This document shows, one piece after another, positions 21,324-30,806 of a DNA stretch of 64,000 nt. A program made the position numbers and the translations under genes. The stretch comes from Stutzerimonas stutzeri (GTDB taxonomy: Bacteria; Pseudomonadota; Gammaproteobacteria; Pseudomonadales; Pseudomonadaceae). A model generated the notes under the pieces. The model made no database searches and was not told the origin of the DNA. It saw nothing but the letters and a program-made list of their open reading frames with translations. The stretch lies in NCBI RefSeq assembly GCF_002890895.1, contig NZ_POUL01000006.1, positions 242,515-306,514 on the forward strand. Reading direction: 5' to 3'. Within the stretch, counting starts at the first letter, position 1. Each line of letters opens with the position of its first letter.

Positions 21324-21329
21324 TATAAT
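21324..21329 (+). promoter_or_regulatory. -10 box of the ppa promoter
   Basis: A perfect TATAAT lies 53 bp before the ppa ATG in the context GCGCCTATAATCGCGCCC. A weak -35 (TGGCAA, 21300-21305) lies 18 bp upstream of it. Confidence 0.7.
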
Positions 21330-21382
21330 CGCGCCCACTTTTTTCGCCCCAGGCCGCCTTGGCCGACCACGGAGCAATGTTC

Positions 21383-21910
21383 ATGAGCTACAGCAAAGTC
21401 CCGGCCGGCAAAGACCTGCCAAACGACATCTACGTCGCCATCGAAATCCCGGCCAACCACGCACCGATCAAATACGAAATCGATCACGACACTGACTGCC
21501 TGTTCGTAGACCGCTTCATGGCCACCCCGATGTTCTACCCGGCCAACTACGGCTTCATCCCGCACACCCTGGCTGACGACGGCGACCCGCTCGACGTACT
21601 GGTCGTGACCCCCTACCCGGTCGCCCCAGGCTCCGTCATCCGCTGCCGTCCGGTCGGCGTGCTGAACATGACCGACGAAGCCGGCGGCGACGCCAAGCTG
21701 ATCGCCGTCCCGCACGACAAGCTGACCCAGCTCTACACAGACATCAAGGAATACACCGACCTGCCGCCGCTGCTGATCGAGCAGATCAAGCACTTCTTCG
21801 AGAATTACAAGGATCTCGAGAAGGGCAAGTGGGTCAAAGTCGAAGGCTGGGAAGGCGCCGACGCCGCCCGCGCAGCCATCATGAAAGCTGCCGAGGCTTA
21901 CCAGAAGTAA
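21383..21910 (+). CDS. ppa: Inorganic pyrophosphatase (family I)
   Basis: This essential cytoplasmic enzyme hydrolyses pyrophosphate and drives biosynthetic reactions. The 175-residue protein begins [18 protein letters not shown] and has the family signature DGDPLDVLV with the metal-binding aspartates, plus [23 protein letters not shown]. The start is set by the family N-terminus and a GGAG site 8 nt upstream. A strong intrinsic terminator follows. Confidence 0.98.
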   Translation: MSYSKVPAGKDLPNDIYVAIEIPANHAPIKYEIDHDTDCLFVDRFMATPMFYPANYGFIPHTLADDGDPLDVLVVTPYPVAPGSVIRCRPVGVLNMTDEAGGDAKLIAVPHDKLTQLYTDIKEYTDLPPLLIEQIKHFFENYKDLEKGKWVKVEGWEGADAARAAIMKAAEAYQK

Positions 21911-21925
21911 GCCGAAGCACTGAAG

Positions 21926-21953
21926 AAAAGCCGGCCACAAGCCGGCTTTTTTA
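21926..21953 (+). terminator. Intrinsic terminator of ppa
   Basis: A perfect 10-bp stem, AAAAGCCGGC / GCCGGCTTTT, encloses the loop CACAA and is followed by further T residues. It lies 15 bp after the ppa stop codon. Confidence 0.92.
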
Positions 21954-22160
21954 TTGCCTGCATGTTTCTCGTCAACAGACGCAGCCGCTCTTCGAACCGG
22001 CGGATGGCGTAAGCCGTAGACGTGCCCGCCTCCTGCTAAGCTTCAGCCGCGAGGCCGATCACAATTCTCAGGAAACTCCACCGCGACCGGGAACCCTGAC
22101 ACCAGTTGTGACTCGTCTACTCAACAGGGCGACTGCCATCAACGTCTAGCGGATTCAACG

Positions 22161-24193
22161 ATGCCTGCCACCTACAACACCGCAATGGTGTGCCTCTCCA
22201 TCCTGATCTCCATCGCCGGCTCCTTTACGGCCCTGGACCTCGCCAGCCGGGCACGCGCTGCAGAGAACTGGATGAAGCACGCCTGGCTGTGTGCGGCGGC
22301 CGTATGCATGTGACGATGCACGCCGAACTGACCTACGACCCGCTTTGGGTTGGCATTTCGTTCGCCATTGCCATTGGCGCAGCAACCACATCTCTCTGGC
22401 TTTCGGCACAAAGTCGGCGCTTTCTGTTGCAGGCTGGGTCAGCCGTTGCCATGGGTTTTGCCGTGGCGGGCATGCATTACTCGGCGATGATTGGCGCAAA
22501 CTTCACGCCCATGGACGACGCGATGCCGGCCCCGTCCAGCAATCTGGATCTACTGACACTGGCGCTAGCGGTGGCCGGCTCAACATTCGTCGTGCTGTTT
22601 CTGGGTCTTACCGCCTCCATGTACGACAGACGCATGGCGATTATCAGCGATCACGAAGCGGCTGCATTGCGCCAGAGCGAAGAGCGCTTCCGGGAGCTGT
22701 ACAGCAAGACTCCGTTGCCGCTGCATTCGCTGGATGACCAGGGCCGATTGGAATCGGTCAGCGATGCATGGCTCATATTGATGGGCTATCGCCGTGAGGA
22801 CGTGATCGGCCGTCCACTGATCAATTTCATGACCGAGCGCTCGGCGCGGCAAATGCTGGATCAGGACTGGCCCGTGCTGCTGGGTACTGGCGAATGCCTG
22901 AACGCCGAGTATCGCTTGGTCGCAAGGGGCGGTGTCTTCATCGATGTACTGGCTTCCACTCGCCTGGAGAAGACCATCCAAGGCGCACTCATCATTGGTG
23001 GGCTGGTAAACATCACCGAGCGCCGTAACGCCGAGGCCGCCCTTCGCCAGGCTCAGAAGATGGAAGCCATCGGCAAGCTGACTGGCGGTATCGCACATGA
23101 TTTCAACAACCTGCTCGCGGTGGTGAGCGGAAATCTCGAACTGCTGCGCAAGCGGTTGCCGCACGACCCGGCCCGGGCGAGTACCTTGATCGATAACGCG
23201 TTGCTGGCTACCCAACGTGGCGCAAGTCTGGTTCAACGCATGCTGGCCTTTGCACGCAAGCAGGAGTTGAACCCCAGTTCAGTCGAACTGCCGGACCTGG
23301 TACTGAACATGCGTGAGCTGCTGCAACGTTCAGTCGGAACCGGCATCACCATCGACACGCGGTTTCCTCTCAGTCTGCCTCCGGCCTACGTTGACGCAAA
23401 TCAGCTCGAAATGGTGTTGATCAACCTAGTCGTCAATGCCCGAGACGCGATGCCGGAAGGCGGCCTGATCTGCATCGAAGGGCAGCTGCGAGCGCTGGAG
23501 TCCGCCGGACAACGGGCCCAGGAGTTTGTCGCACTGATTGTGAATGACAACGGCACCGGCATGAATCCGGAAACATTAGCCCGCGCAACCGAACCTTTCT
23601 TTACCACCAAAGGCCCCGGTAAAGGCACCGGTCTGGGTCTGTCGATGGCGCATGGGCTGGCCGAGCAGTCCGGCGGCCTAATGGGAATAACCAGCAGTGC
23701 GGGCGTGGGCACCACCATCGAGCTTTGGCTGCCCCTGGGCGTGTCTGCCAGAACAGCCGCTCCCGCAGCAGTCGATGGCAGTGAGCTGACTACTCGACCT
23801 CTATCAAACTTGACGATTCTCGTAGTCGACGACGATCCACTCGTGCTGGACAACACGGTCGCACTGCTTGAGGATCTGGGGCATCGAGTGACTGCTGTCA
23901 GCAGTGGCGACGCGGCCCTCGACGCGCTACGCCAAGCCCAGCCCTTTGATATTCTGATTACCGACCAGATGATGCCTGGAATGACCGGGACCCAACTGGC
24001 AAAAACCGTTAAAGCCGAGCACCCCGCCCTGCCAATCTTGTTGGTCAGCGGCTATGCAGATCTGTCTGATGAAGGTCGCCTGCTGCACACGCTGGCCAAG
24101 CCTTTTACACAGCAAGCGCTGAGCGGTGCGATCAGCGAAGCGCTGGGCCGTCCCAGTTCGAATGTCGTGGTCCCCCTGCTCAGCCGGCGCTGA
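22161..24193 (+). pseudogene. MHYT-sensor hybrid histidine kinase with an internal deletion and frameshift
   Basis: Two frames together make one gene. Frame one runs 22161-22313 and encodes a typical MHYT-domain start (MPATYNTAMVCLSILISIAGS, ending AAAVCM) before TGA. Frame two is open across that point from 22190 and continues MHAELTYDPLWVGIS, with a later MHY motif (GMHYSAM, 22472). The segment that should carry the first membrane MHYT motif is missing. Downstream parts are intact: PAS (about 22670-23030), HisKA with the phospho-His in GGIAHDFNN (23096), HATPase_c, and a receiver with phospho-Asp in LITDQMMPG (23963). A shortened kinase could still start at ATG 22304. Confidence 0.75.
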
Positions 24194-24567
24194 CCCGTCA
24201 AAGACGGCAAACAACCTTACCGCCGACGATCCTAGGCCCGACGGGGCTGCCGTAGGGCCGGCCAAGCCGCACACGGTTTCAAAATCGACGAACGGCGGCA
24301 CCCTTTCTGATCGTCAAAACCGAAGGCTCGGCCGCCTCGACGCCGGCTTCTGGTCTGAATAGCAACGTCTGCCCTCATCTGCTCCTGCTCAGCTGACTGC
24401 TTCCAGAATCCTGATCGCACATCGATTTGCTGAAACGCTTGCCGCCCTCCGGCAGTCCAACCGTATCTCACTCCTGGTCCGCGCCTCGTCGCAGGAATCA
24501 GGACGGCGTGCGAAGAACGCTAGTCAGCAACCCGCTGCCGCAAGGCAGCCCAGCGATGGGGCAGACC
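24194..24567. other. Intergenic region without a recognisable gene
   Basis: These 374 bp separate the kinase from paoA. The paoA frame is open back to 24427, but the predicted peptide there is arginine/proline-rich and unlike a signal sequence. I see no RNA gene or clear promoter. Confidence 0.5.
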
Positions 24568-25284
24568 ATGGCCGATGACAACCGCAACCCTCCGGGCCAG
24601 GACGCCCGCGACAGCAACCCGCGCAACGGTGTCGAGATCCATGACCCCGACGCAGCATCCAGATCGCGCCGCGCCTTTCTCAAGGCGGTCGGGGCGACCG
24701 GCCTGGCGGCGGCGGCCGTGCCCGCATGGGGTCGGGTCGGGTACGTCAATGACGACAAGGAAGAGCCGGCTGCGCAGCGCGCGGATGGCGAAGCGGGCCC
24801 GGCGGCCGGCCAACAGCGAATCACGCTCAAGGTCAACGGCAAACCCCATACCCTGGATGTCGCAGCCAACATGGTCTTGCTCGACGTGCTGCGACATCAG
24901 CTCGATCTGACCGGCACCAAGAAAGGCTGCGATCACGGCCAGTGCGGCGCGTGCACCATTCACGTCAACGGTCAGGCGATCAATTCCTGCCTGAGCCTGG
25001 CAATTGCCCACGACGGTGACGAGATCACCACGGTCGAAGGCCTGGAGCGCGACGGCCAGATGCATCCCATCCAGCAGGCGTTTCTCGAACACGACGCTTA
25101 TCAGTGCGGCTACTGCACCTCGGGCCAGATGATGACGGCCGTGGCCATCCTCAACGATCCCAGTGTGGGCAAGGACGATCTCTCCGTGCGTGAGGCCATG
25201 AGCGGCAACATCTGCCGCTGCGGTGCCTACAAGAACATCCTCAGCGCCATCCAGTCGGCGCGTAAGCAGATGAAGCCCGCCTAG
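24568..25284 (+). CDS. paoA: PaoA-like 2Fe-2S subunit of periplasmic aldehyde oxidoreductase
   Basis: This is the iron-sulfur subunit of a three-subunit molybdenum hydroxylase that oxidises aldehydes to acids. From ATG 24568 (a second ATG is at 24556) it has a Tat signal SRRAFLKAVGATGLAAAAVPA, so the complex is probably exported folded. The two 2Fe-2S motifs are present: GCDHGQCGACT with its downstream Cys, then CGYCTSGQ and NICRCGAY. Its gene is followed 9 bp later by paoB. Identity as PaoA rather than another xanthine-oxidase-family small subunit rests on the Tat signal and on paoB. Confidence 0.9.
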   Translation: MADDNRNPPGQDARDSNPRNGVEIHDPDAASRSRRAFLKAVGATGLAAAAVPAWGRVGYVNDDKEEPAAQRADGEAGPAAGQQRITLKVNGKPHTLDVAANMVLLDVLRHQLDLTGTKKGCDHGQCGACTIHVNGQAINSCLSLAIAHDGDEITTVEGLERDGQMHPIQQAFLEHDAYQCGYCTSGQMMTAVAILNDPSVGKDDLSVREAMSGNICRCGAYKNILSAIQSARKQMKPA

Positions 25285-25293
25285 GAGATCGCC

Positions 25294-26280
25294 ATGCGCC
25301 ATTTTGAATACAGCCGCGCCGACAGCGTTGAGCAGGCGGTCGCAACTTATTCCGGGGGCAAAGATGCCTCGTTCCTCGCCGGCGGCACCAACCTGTTGGA
25401 TATGGTCAAGCTCGACATCATGCGTCCCGAGCTGATGGTCGACGTCAATCGGCTGCAACTCAGTCAGGTCGAAGAACTGGATGACGGACGACTCAAGGTC
25501 GGCGCCATGGTCTCCAACGCCGCACTGGCCCGCCATCCGCGTGTGGAACAGGACTACCGGGTGCTGTCCGAAGCGCTGCTGTCCGGCGCCTCGACGCAAT
25601 TGCGCAACAAGGCGACCACCGGTGGCAACGTCATGCAACGGGTGCGCTGCCCCTACTTCCGCGATGGCACCTCGGCCTGCAACAAGCGTGACCCCGGCTC
25701 TGGCTGCTCGGCCATTGGCGGCTACAACCGCTCGGTGCATGCGGTGCTCGGGACCAGCGATCAGTGCATCGCCAGCCATCCCTCCGACATGTGCGTGGCC
25801 ATGGCAGCCATTGGCGCCAAGGTCAACGTAGTCGGCCCCGATGGGGCACGTGATATCGACTTTCTCGACTTTCACCTGTTACCGGGCGACAAGCCCTGGG
25901 AAGAGTTCGCGCTCAAGGATGATGAGCTGATCACCCACGTCACCCTGGATGCGCCGCTGCAGGGCGGGAAGTCCGGCTATCTGAAGCTGCGCGATCGTTC
26001 CTCGTACCAGTTTGCCCTGGCCTCGAGCGCAGTCATCGTTGCACTCGATGGCAACACCATCCGGGACGCGCGCCTGGCACTCGGTGGCGTCGCGACCAAA
26101 CCCTGGCGCGCCCTGGAAGCCGAGCAGGCCCTCAAAGGGCAACCGGCTAACACCGCCACGTTCGAGAAGGCTGCGCGCATCGCCATGCAAGGGGCCAAGG
26201 GCTACGAGCACAACGCATTCAAGATTCCGCTGGGGCAGCAAGCCATCGTGCGCACGCTGACCAACCTCACCGCCGGATGA
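25294..26280 (+). CDS. paoB: PaoB-like FAD subunit of aldehyde oxidoreductase, with extra Cys cluster
   Basis: This FAD-binding subunit passes electrons from the molybdenum/iron-sulfur centres to an acceptor. The 328-residue protein has the FAD motif FLAGGTNLLDMVK and the ATTGGNVMQRVRC stretch. An insertion carries four cysteines (119, 129, 138, 158; CPYFRDGTSACNKR, GSGCSAIGG, SDQC), matching the additional 4Fe-4S site known in E. coli PaoB. A CO_deh_flav_C domain ends the protein. It lies between paoA and paoC. Confidence 0.9.
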   Translation: MRHFEYSRADSVEQAVATYSGGKDASFLAGGTNLLDMVKLDIMRPELMVDVNRLQLSQVEELDDGRLKVGAMVSNAALARHPRVEQDYRVLSEALLSGASTQLRNKATTGGNVMQRVRCPYFRDGTSACNKRDPGSGCSAIGGYNRSVHAVLGTSDQCIASHPSDMCVAMAAIGAKVNVVGPDGARDIDFLDFHLLPGDKPWEEFALKDDELITHVTLDAPLQGGKSGYLKLRDRSSYQFALASSAVIVALDGNTIRDARLALGGVATKPWRALEAEQALKGQPANTATFEKAARIAMQGAKGYEHNAFKIPLGQQAIVRTLTNLTAG

Positions 26281-26305
26281 AGCCAGCCAATACAGGACTG
26301 CAACC

Positions 26306-28537
26306 ATGAGCGAGAAAATCATCGGTGCTGCCAAGCCACGCATCGACGGCCCGCAGAAGCTGACCGGCCGCGCCAAGTATTCCTCGGACAACAACCTGCC
26401 CGGCATGGTGAATGCCTACGGCGTGTTCAGCACCATCGCCCGCGGCGAAATCACCAACATCGATACCAGCGTGGCGAAACAGTCTCCGGGCGTGATCGAC
26501 ATCTTTCATCACAACCACTTCCCGAAGCTGTACCACACGCCCAGCAGCATGGCGCAGGAAAACAAGGTCGACGAGGTGCGCCTGCCGTTCGAGGACAACA
26601 AGGTCTATTACGCTGGCCAGTTCGTCGCGCTGGTGGTGGCTGACACCTTCGAGAACGCCCGTGCAGCCGCCTACAAGGTCAAGGTCGATTATCAGAAGAG
26701 CGCCGCCATCGCCAATCTTGACCAGGCTGTCGAACGCAACGGCAGCAAGATGCAGAAAAAATCCAACCATACACGGGGCAATCCTGAGGAGGCTTACGGG
26801 AGCGCGGCCAAGACCATCGATGCCACGTACTACACGCCGGTCGAGACGCACAACCCGATGGAGATGCACGCCACCGTAGCGGCCTGGAATGACGGCAAGC
26901 TGACCATGTACGACACGACGCAGGGCGTGGTGAATGCACGCAACGTCTACGCCAAGGTGTTTGGCCTATCGCCTGATCGGGTCGAGGTGCTGACGCCGTT
27001 CCTCGGCTCGGGTTTCGGCAGCAAACTCTGGCCCTGGCCGAACGCCATTGCCGCGGCGGCGGCCGCCCGTGAAATTGGTCGCCCCGTGCAGCTGGTGGTA
27101 CCGCGCCAGGAAATGTTCACCACCACCGGCCACCGCCCCGAAACGCGCCAGCGTATGCGACTGGGCACCGACAATGACGGTCGACTGGTATCGCTGCGCC
27201 ACGAGACGATCTACACCACGTCCACGGTCGACCAGGTCGATACCTACGTCGAGTCGTGCGGAAAGATGACCCAGGGCCTGTACAGCTGCGACAACCTGAG
27301 CGTGACCCACGCAGCGGCCCGTACCAACCGCGGCACGCCCACCTCAATGCGCGCGCCAGGCGCGGCGCCGGGCATGTTCGCGCTGGAATCGGCCATGGAC
27401 GAGATGGCCGAGCAACTCGGCATGGACCCTCTCGAATTCCGCCGTCGCAATGTCTCCGACACGGACGAGAGCAAGGGACTGCCCTGGTCGAGCAATCAGA
27501 TTCGTGAAGCCTACGACCAAGCCGCCGAGCGTTTTGGCTGGGCCAAACGCAATCCAGCAATCGGCTCGATGCGCGAGGGCAATGAAATCATTGGCTGGGG
27601 CATGGCGAGCTGCAACTGGGAGGCGATCCGCCGGCCCTGCGATGCGCGGGTTTCGCTGCGTGCCGACGGTTCCGCTTTTGCTTCCTGTGCAACCCAAGAC
27701 ATCGGTACCGGCACCTACACCATCGTGGCCCAGGCGGTCAGTGATGTAACCGGCGTACCGCTGGAGAAGATCGAGGTCGAGCTCGGTGACTCTTCCTATC
27801 CGTCCGGGCCGATCTCCGGCGGTTCCTGGGCGACGGCGACCACCCTGCCCGCCATCGCCGCAGCCGGGCGCAAGGCCATCGAGGTGCTCAAGGAGTATGC
27901 GACGTCGGAAAACGGGGCCTTTCCAGATGCCAAGCCAGAGGACCTTACTTTCGAAGACGGTCAGCTGAAGAACACCGATGGGAAGTCGATCGGTTTCACC
28001 GAGGTCCTCAAAGCCCGCCAGCTGGCCAGTGCCGACGGTGAGGCGCATACCGAAGGCGCCCCCACCGAGACCTATGCCTTCCGCTCGTTCGGTGCACATT
28101 TTGTCGAGGTACGCTGGGACCCGGGCATCTCCAACCTGCGCGTCACCCGCGTGGTCAGCGCCATTGATGTCGGCCGCGCCATCAACGCATTGACGTCGCG
28201 CAACCAGGTCGAGGGCGCCATTGTCATGGGCATCGGCATGGCGCGTTTCGAGCAGACTGACTATGACCACCGCGATGCACGCCCGGTGAACAACAACTAC
28301 GCCGAATACCTGGTGCCGGTTCATGCTGACCAGCCGGACGTCGACGTCATCCTGCTCGACTATCCGGACTTCAAGTTTAACGAGTTCGGCGCGCGCGGCA
28401 TTGGCGAAATCGGCATCACCGGGATACCCGCCGCGATTGCCAACGCGGTCTACCACGCCACCGGCAAGCGCATCCGCGACCTGCCGATCACCATGGACAA
28501 GCTGATGGACGGCTCGGCTTCGATGAAACAGGCGTAA
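26306..28537 (+). CDS. paoC: PaoC-like molybdenum-binding subunit of aldehyde oxidoreductase
   Basis: This catalytic subunit binds a molybdopterin cytosine dinucleotide cofactor in the PaoABC relatives. The 743-residue protein has an N-terminal aldehyde-oxidase a/b-hammerhead domain (about 15-130), then the cofactor-binding core with GSGFGSKLWPW, SMRAPGAAPGMFALES and a C-terminal GARGIGEIGITG holding the probable catalytic Glu. A paoD-type cofactor-maturation gene is not found next to it. Substrate range is unknown; aromatic and other aldehydes are typical of the family. Confidence 0.92.
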   Translation: MSEKIIGAAKPRIDGPQKLTGRAKYSSDNNLPGMVNAYGVFSTIARGEITNIDTSVAKQSPGVIDIFHHNHFPKLYHTPSSMAQENKVDEVRLPFEDNKVYYAGQFVALVVADTFENARAAAYKVKVDYQKSAAIANLDQAVERNGSKMQKKSNHTRGNPEEAYGSAAKTIDATYYTPVETHNPMEMHATVAAWNDGKLTMYDTTQGVVNARNVYAKVFGLSPDRVEVLTPFLGSGFGSKLWPWPNAIAAAAAAREIGRPVQLVVPRQEMFTTTGHRPETRQRMRLGTDNDGRLVSLRHETIYTTSTVDQVDTYVESCGKMTQGLYSCDNLSVTHAAARTNRGTPTSMRAPGAAPGMFALESAMDEMAEQLGMDPLEFRRRNVSDTDESKGLPWSSNQIREAYDQAAERFGWAKRNPAIGSMREGNEIIGWGMASCNWEAIRRPCDARVSLRADGSAFASCATQDIGTGTYTIVAQAVSDVTGVPLEKIEVELGDSSYPSGPISGGSWATATTLPAIAAAGRKAIEVLKEYATSENGAFPDAKPEDLTFEDGQLKNTDGKSIGFTEVLKARQLASADGEAHTEGAPTETYAFRSFGAHFVEVRWDPGISNLRVTRVVSAIDVGRAINALTSRNQVEGAIVMGIGMARFEQTDYDHRDARPVNNNYAEYLVPVHADQPDVDVILLDYPDFKFNEFGARGIGEIGITGIPAAIANAVYHATGKRIRDLPITMDKLMDGSASMKQA

Positions 28538-28764
28538 CGACGAAGGCAGCTGGAAGGCAGCCGGCTCGCTCAGGCGCGGCCGACCAGACAGCTGCAGGCT
28601 CTGGCCGCTTGGCCAGGGTTTTGCTGCCAGAGCTCTGCAGGTGGCGCTTCGATTCCGTCCCAGCGTTGGGACTGATGCGAGCCACAAATCCGCACACGCA
28701 CACGCAGTTAGACGAAACGCTTCGACACCACTGCTCACCTGGCGGCAACGGGTCGTCCGACACG
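28538..28764. other. Intergenic region after paoC
   Basis: These 227 bp, together with the terminator and about 65 bp beyond it, separate the convergent paoC and manganese catalase genes. I see no gene or plus-strand terminator with a clear T-run in it. Confidence 0.5.
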
Positions 28765-28790
28765 AAAAAGCCGGCCTGAAAGGCCGGCTC
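28765..28790 (-). terminator. Intrinsic terminator of the manganese catalase gene
   Basis: On the minus strand a perfect 8-bp stem GCCGGCCT / AGGCCGGC with a three-base loop is followed by five T residues. It lies about 65 bp beyond the catalase stop codon. The stem may also slow plus-strand transcription from paoC. Confidence 0.88.
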
Positions 28791-28854
28791 ACGAGGCCGC
28801 AAACAGAACGCTACCGATGCGTCTGATTACAGACGAATCGGCAGCGTTCGCCCG

Positions 28855-29742
28855 TCAGCTCTTGCCTTTCTTGATTGCCTCTCCCGAACCGAGATCGGCA
28901 CCAGTCATCGGATCGGCGGAGACGTCGGACTGGGTCCGCACCGCCATCTGCTGCACCACTTTCTGCTGTGCCTTGCTCAGATCGACGGAGGGTTTTCCAT
29001 CTCCGCCATCTACAGCCGGCTCTGGGTTCTCGACGAACTCCCACTCCGGCCCCTGGTTCCAAGGGCCGCGCAAGTCGCCTTCGCCCTGCGAAAGGTTGTA
29101 GTAGACGTTGGCAAATTGCGGATCACCCGGCAGTTTGCCCTGAGGGAAGTTGGGCTGAATCGCGTGCAAGGCCTTCTCGAAGGATTTCTGGTGCGCAATT
29201 TCGCGGGTCATCAGAAATTTGAGTGCATCCTTGATGCCTGGGTCATCGGTCACGTTGATCAGACGCTCATAGACGATCTTGGCGCGCGCCTCGGCGGCAA
29301 TGTTGGAGCGCAGATCTGCGGTCGGTTCGCCGATGGAGTCGACGTACGCCGCCGTCCAGGGCACACCCGCCGAATTGGTCAGCGCCGGACCGCCACCGTA
29401 GAGCAGCGAGGTGATGTGCGAATCGTTGCCGCCACCGGTCAGGGAGCGATACAAATCCGCTTCCTTTTCGACACCTTCGGACAATTCGCCCTTGGCACCC
29501 TTGTTGAGCATGCCGACGATGGAGCCAATGACTTCCAGGTGGCTGAGCTCTTCGGTCGCAATGTCCATGAGCATGTCTTTGCGGCCTGGGTCATCCTCAG
29601 CTACGCCCTGGACGAAGTAGCGCATCGCAGCGGCCAACTCGCCTTGCGGTCCGCCGAACTGCTCGAGCATCAGGTTGGCCAGTCCCGGATTCGGAGCGGC
29701 TACTCGCACGGTGTATTGCAGTCGTTTGTTATGGACGAACAT
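28855..29742 (-). CDS. Manganese catalase
   Basis: This non-haem catalase splits H2O2 using a dimanganese centre in a ferritin-like four-helix bundle. The 295-residue protein begins MFVHNKRLQYTVRV. It shows the metal-ligand positions in GELAAAMRY (Glu35), ATEELSHLEV (Glu65, His68), AAEARAKIVYE (Glu151) and REIAHQKSFE (His184). The C-terminal GPWNQGPEWEF is typical. A GAGAGGTG site precedes the ATG, and an intrinsic terminator follows. Its neighbour PaoABC can be expected to make H2O2, so the pairing may be protective. Confidence 0.94.
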   Translation of the reverse strand: MFVHNKRLQYTVRVAAPNPGLANLMLEQFGGPQGELAAAMRYFVQGVAEDDPGRKDMLMDIATEELSHLEVIGSIVGMLNKGAKGELSEGVEKEADLYRSLTGGGNDSHITSLLYGGGPALTNSAGVPWTAAYVDSIGEPTADLRSNIAAEARAKIVYERLINVTDDPGIKDALKFLMTREIAHQKSFEKALHAIQPNFPQGKLPGDPQFANVYYNLSQGEGDLRGPWNQGPEWEFVENPEPAVDGGDGKPSVDLSKAQQKVVQQMAVRTQSDVSADPMTGADLGSGEAIKKGKS

Positions 29743-30027
29743 GGTTCACCTCTCAGGTTGGGCTTCCCTAATTCACTGCCTCCTATGTGGTCAAAAATGG
29801 TCGCTGCGAACTGCACTGATTGCAGGCGACCCTAAAGATGGAGTGCAAGGCGCGGCAGCCGTCCGATTATTTTTTTCAATGAAGGCCATGAGAAATAGCA
29901 ATGGCTTGTCGTCGCTGTTTGACGGTCTCCCGCCCGCCACTTTGCTGTTCCCCTCATGAAAAAACGTGAACGGTTCCAAACGAGACGACTCTATCGAAAC
30001 CACAGCTTTTGCTGATCGAGGTCTCAG

Positions 30028-30567
30028 ATGCGTCATCCCCTAGGTTCCATCCGTAACTACTCCGCCACCTTGATGCTTGCAGCCGCAGCACTCTCGCTCG
30101 GCAGCACGCCAGGCTTTGCTGACTCGCCACAGGTGCTCGGTTGGGTCGAGGAAGGGTTGATCCTTCCTGAAAGGGTCGCGGTGAAATTCAAGCTCGACAC
30201 CGGCGCACTGACTTCTTCCATGCATGCGGAAAACATCGATCATTTCGAGAAGGATGGCGAAGACTGGGTACGATTTACCGTCGAGCTGGAAGACATCAAC
30301 ACCGACAAGCAGGTGCGGACTCGCCTGGAACGCCCGCTGATCCGCGACATCAAGGTGCGCGGTGCAGGCGGCGCTGAAGAGCGGCCGGTGGTGCTGATGA
30401 AGGTCTGCCTCGGCAGCCAAATGTATGAAGAGCAGTTCTCGCTAAACGACCGGGACAAGATGAATTACCCGGTGCTGATTGGCCGCCGCACGCTGGAAAA
30501 GGTCGGCCTGGTGGATTCATCCAAGACCTTTACCGTCGAGCCAAGTTGCTCCGCGCCTGAGCAGTAA
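30028..30567 (+). CDS. Exported retropepsin-like putative protease (Zn_protease/RimB family)
   Basis: The 179-residue protein has a signal peptide ending about GFADS. It is followed by a retropepsin-like fold with the aspartate motif KFKLDTGALTSS, and later YPVLIGRRTLEK. This is the family often labelled 'ATP-dependent zinc protease'; the label is historical and the fold is an aspartic-protease type. The absence of ATP-grasp neighbours and the presence of a signal peptide point to a periplasmic or secreted role. Substrate is unknown. Confidence 0.85.
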   Translation: MRHPLGSIRNYSATLMLAAAALSLGSTPGFADSPQVLGWVEEGLILPERVAVKFKLDTGALTSSMHAENIDHFEKDGEDWVRFTVELEDINTDKQVRTRLERPLIRDIKVRGAGGAEERPVVLMKVCLGSQMYEEQFSLNDRDKMNYPVLIGRRTLEKVGLVDSSKTFTVEPSCSAPEQ

Positions 30568-30806
30568 CAGCCATCAAACCCGACCGGGCACTGCGCGCTA
30601 GCCAGCATGCTGAGTGCTGCGGTCGGCGTCGATCCGCAAGCCCGGCGCTTTTTCTGCAACTCACCCAAGCCCCTCCGGTCAACTGAACAGCAGCCTGTCG
30701 CCGCCAGCGAAGCGACAGCCCTGGCTGCCTGGGCAGATCTCAGCAAAACGACCGGTCATGCGGGGGATTCGTGGAGCATCAAGGTGAATACCTGAGACAG
30801 GGCGCC

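Noticed and set aside
29968..29994. Possible AlgU-type promoter (GAACGG-N16-TCTAT) before the exported retropepsin-like gene
   Set aside because: Both boxes match the GAACTT/TCTGA consensus only partly; the evidence is too weak to list as a feature.
30771..30806. GTG start for the SPW/VKOR protein 36 bp upstream of the chosen ATG
   Set aside because: A GGGGG stretch precedes it, so it is possible, but the extra 12 residues add nothing family-like; the ATG at 30807 is preferred with low certainty.
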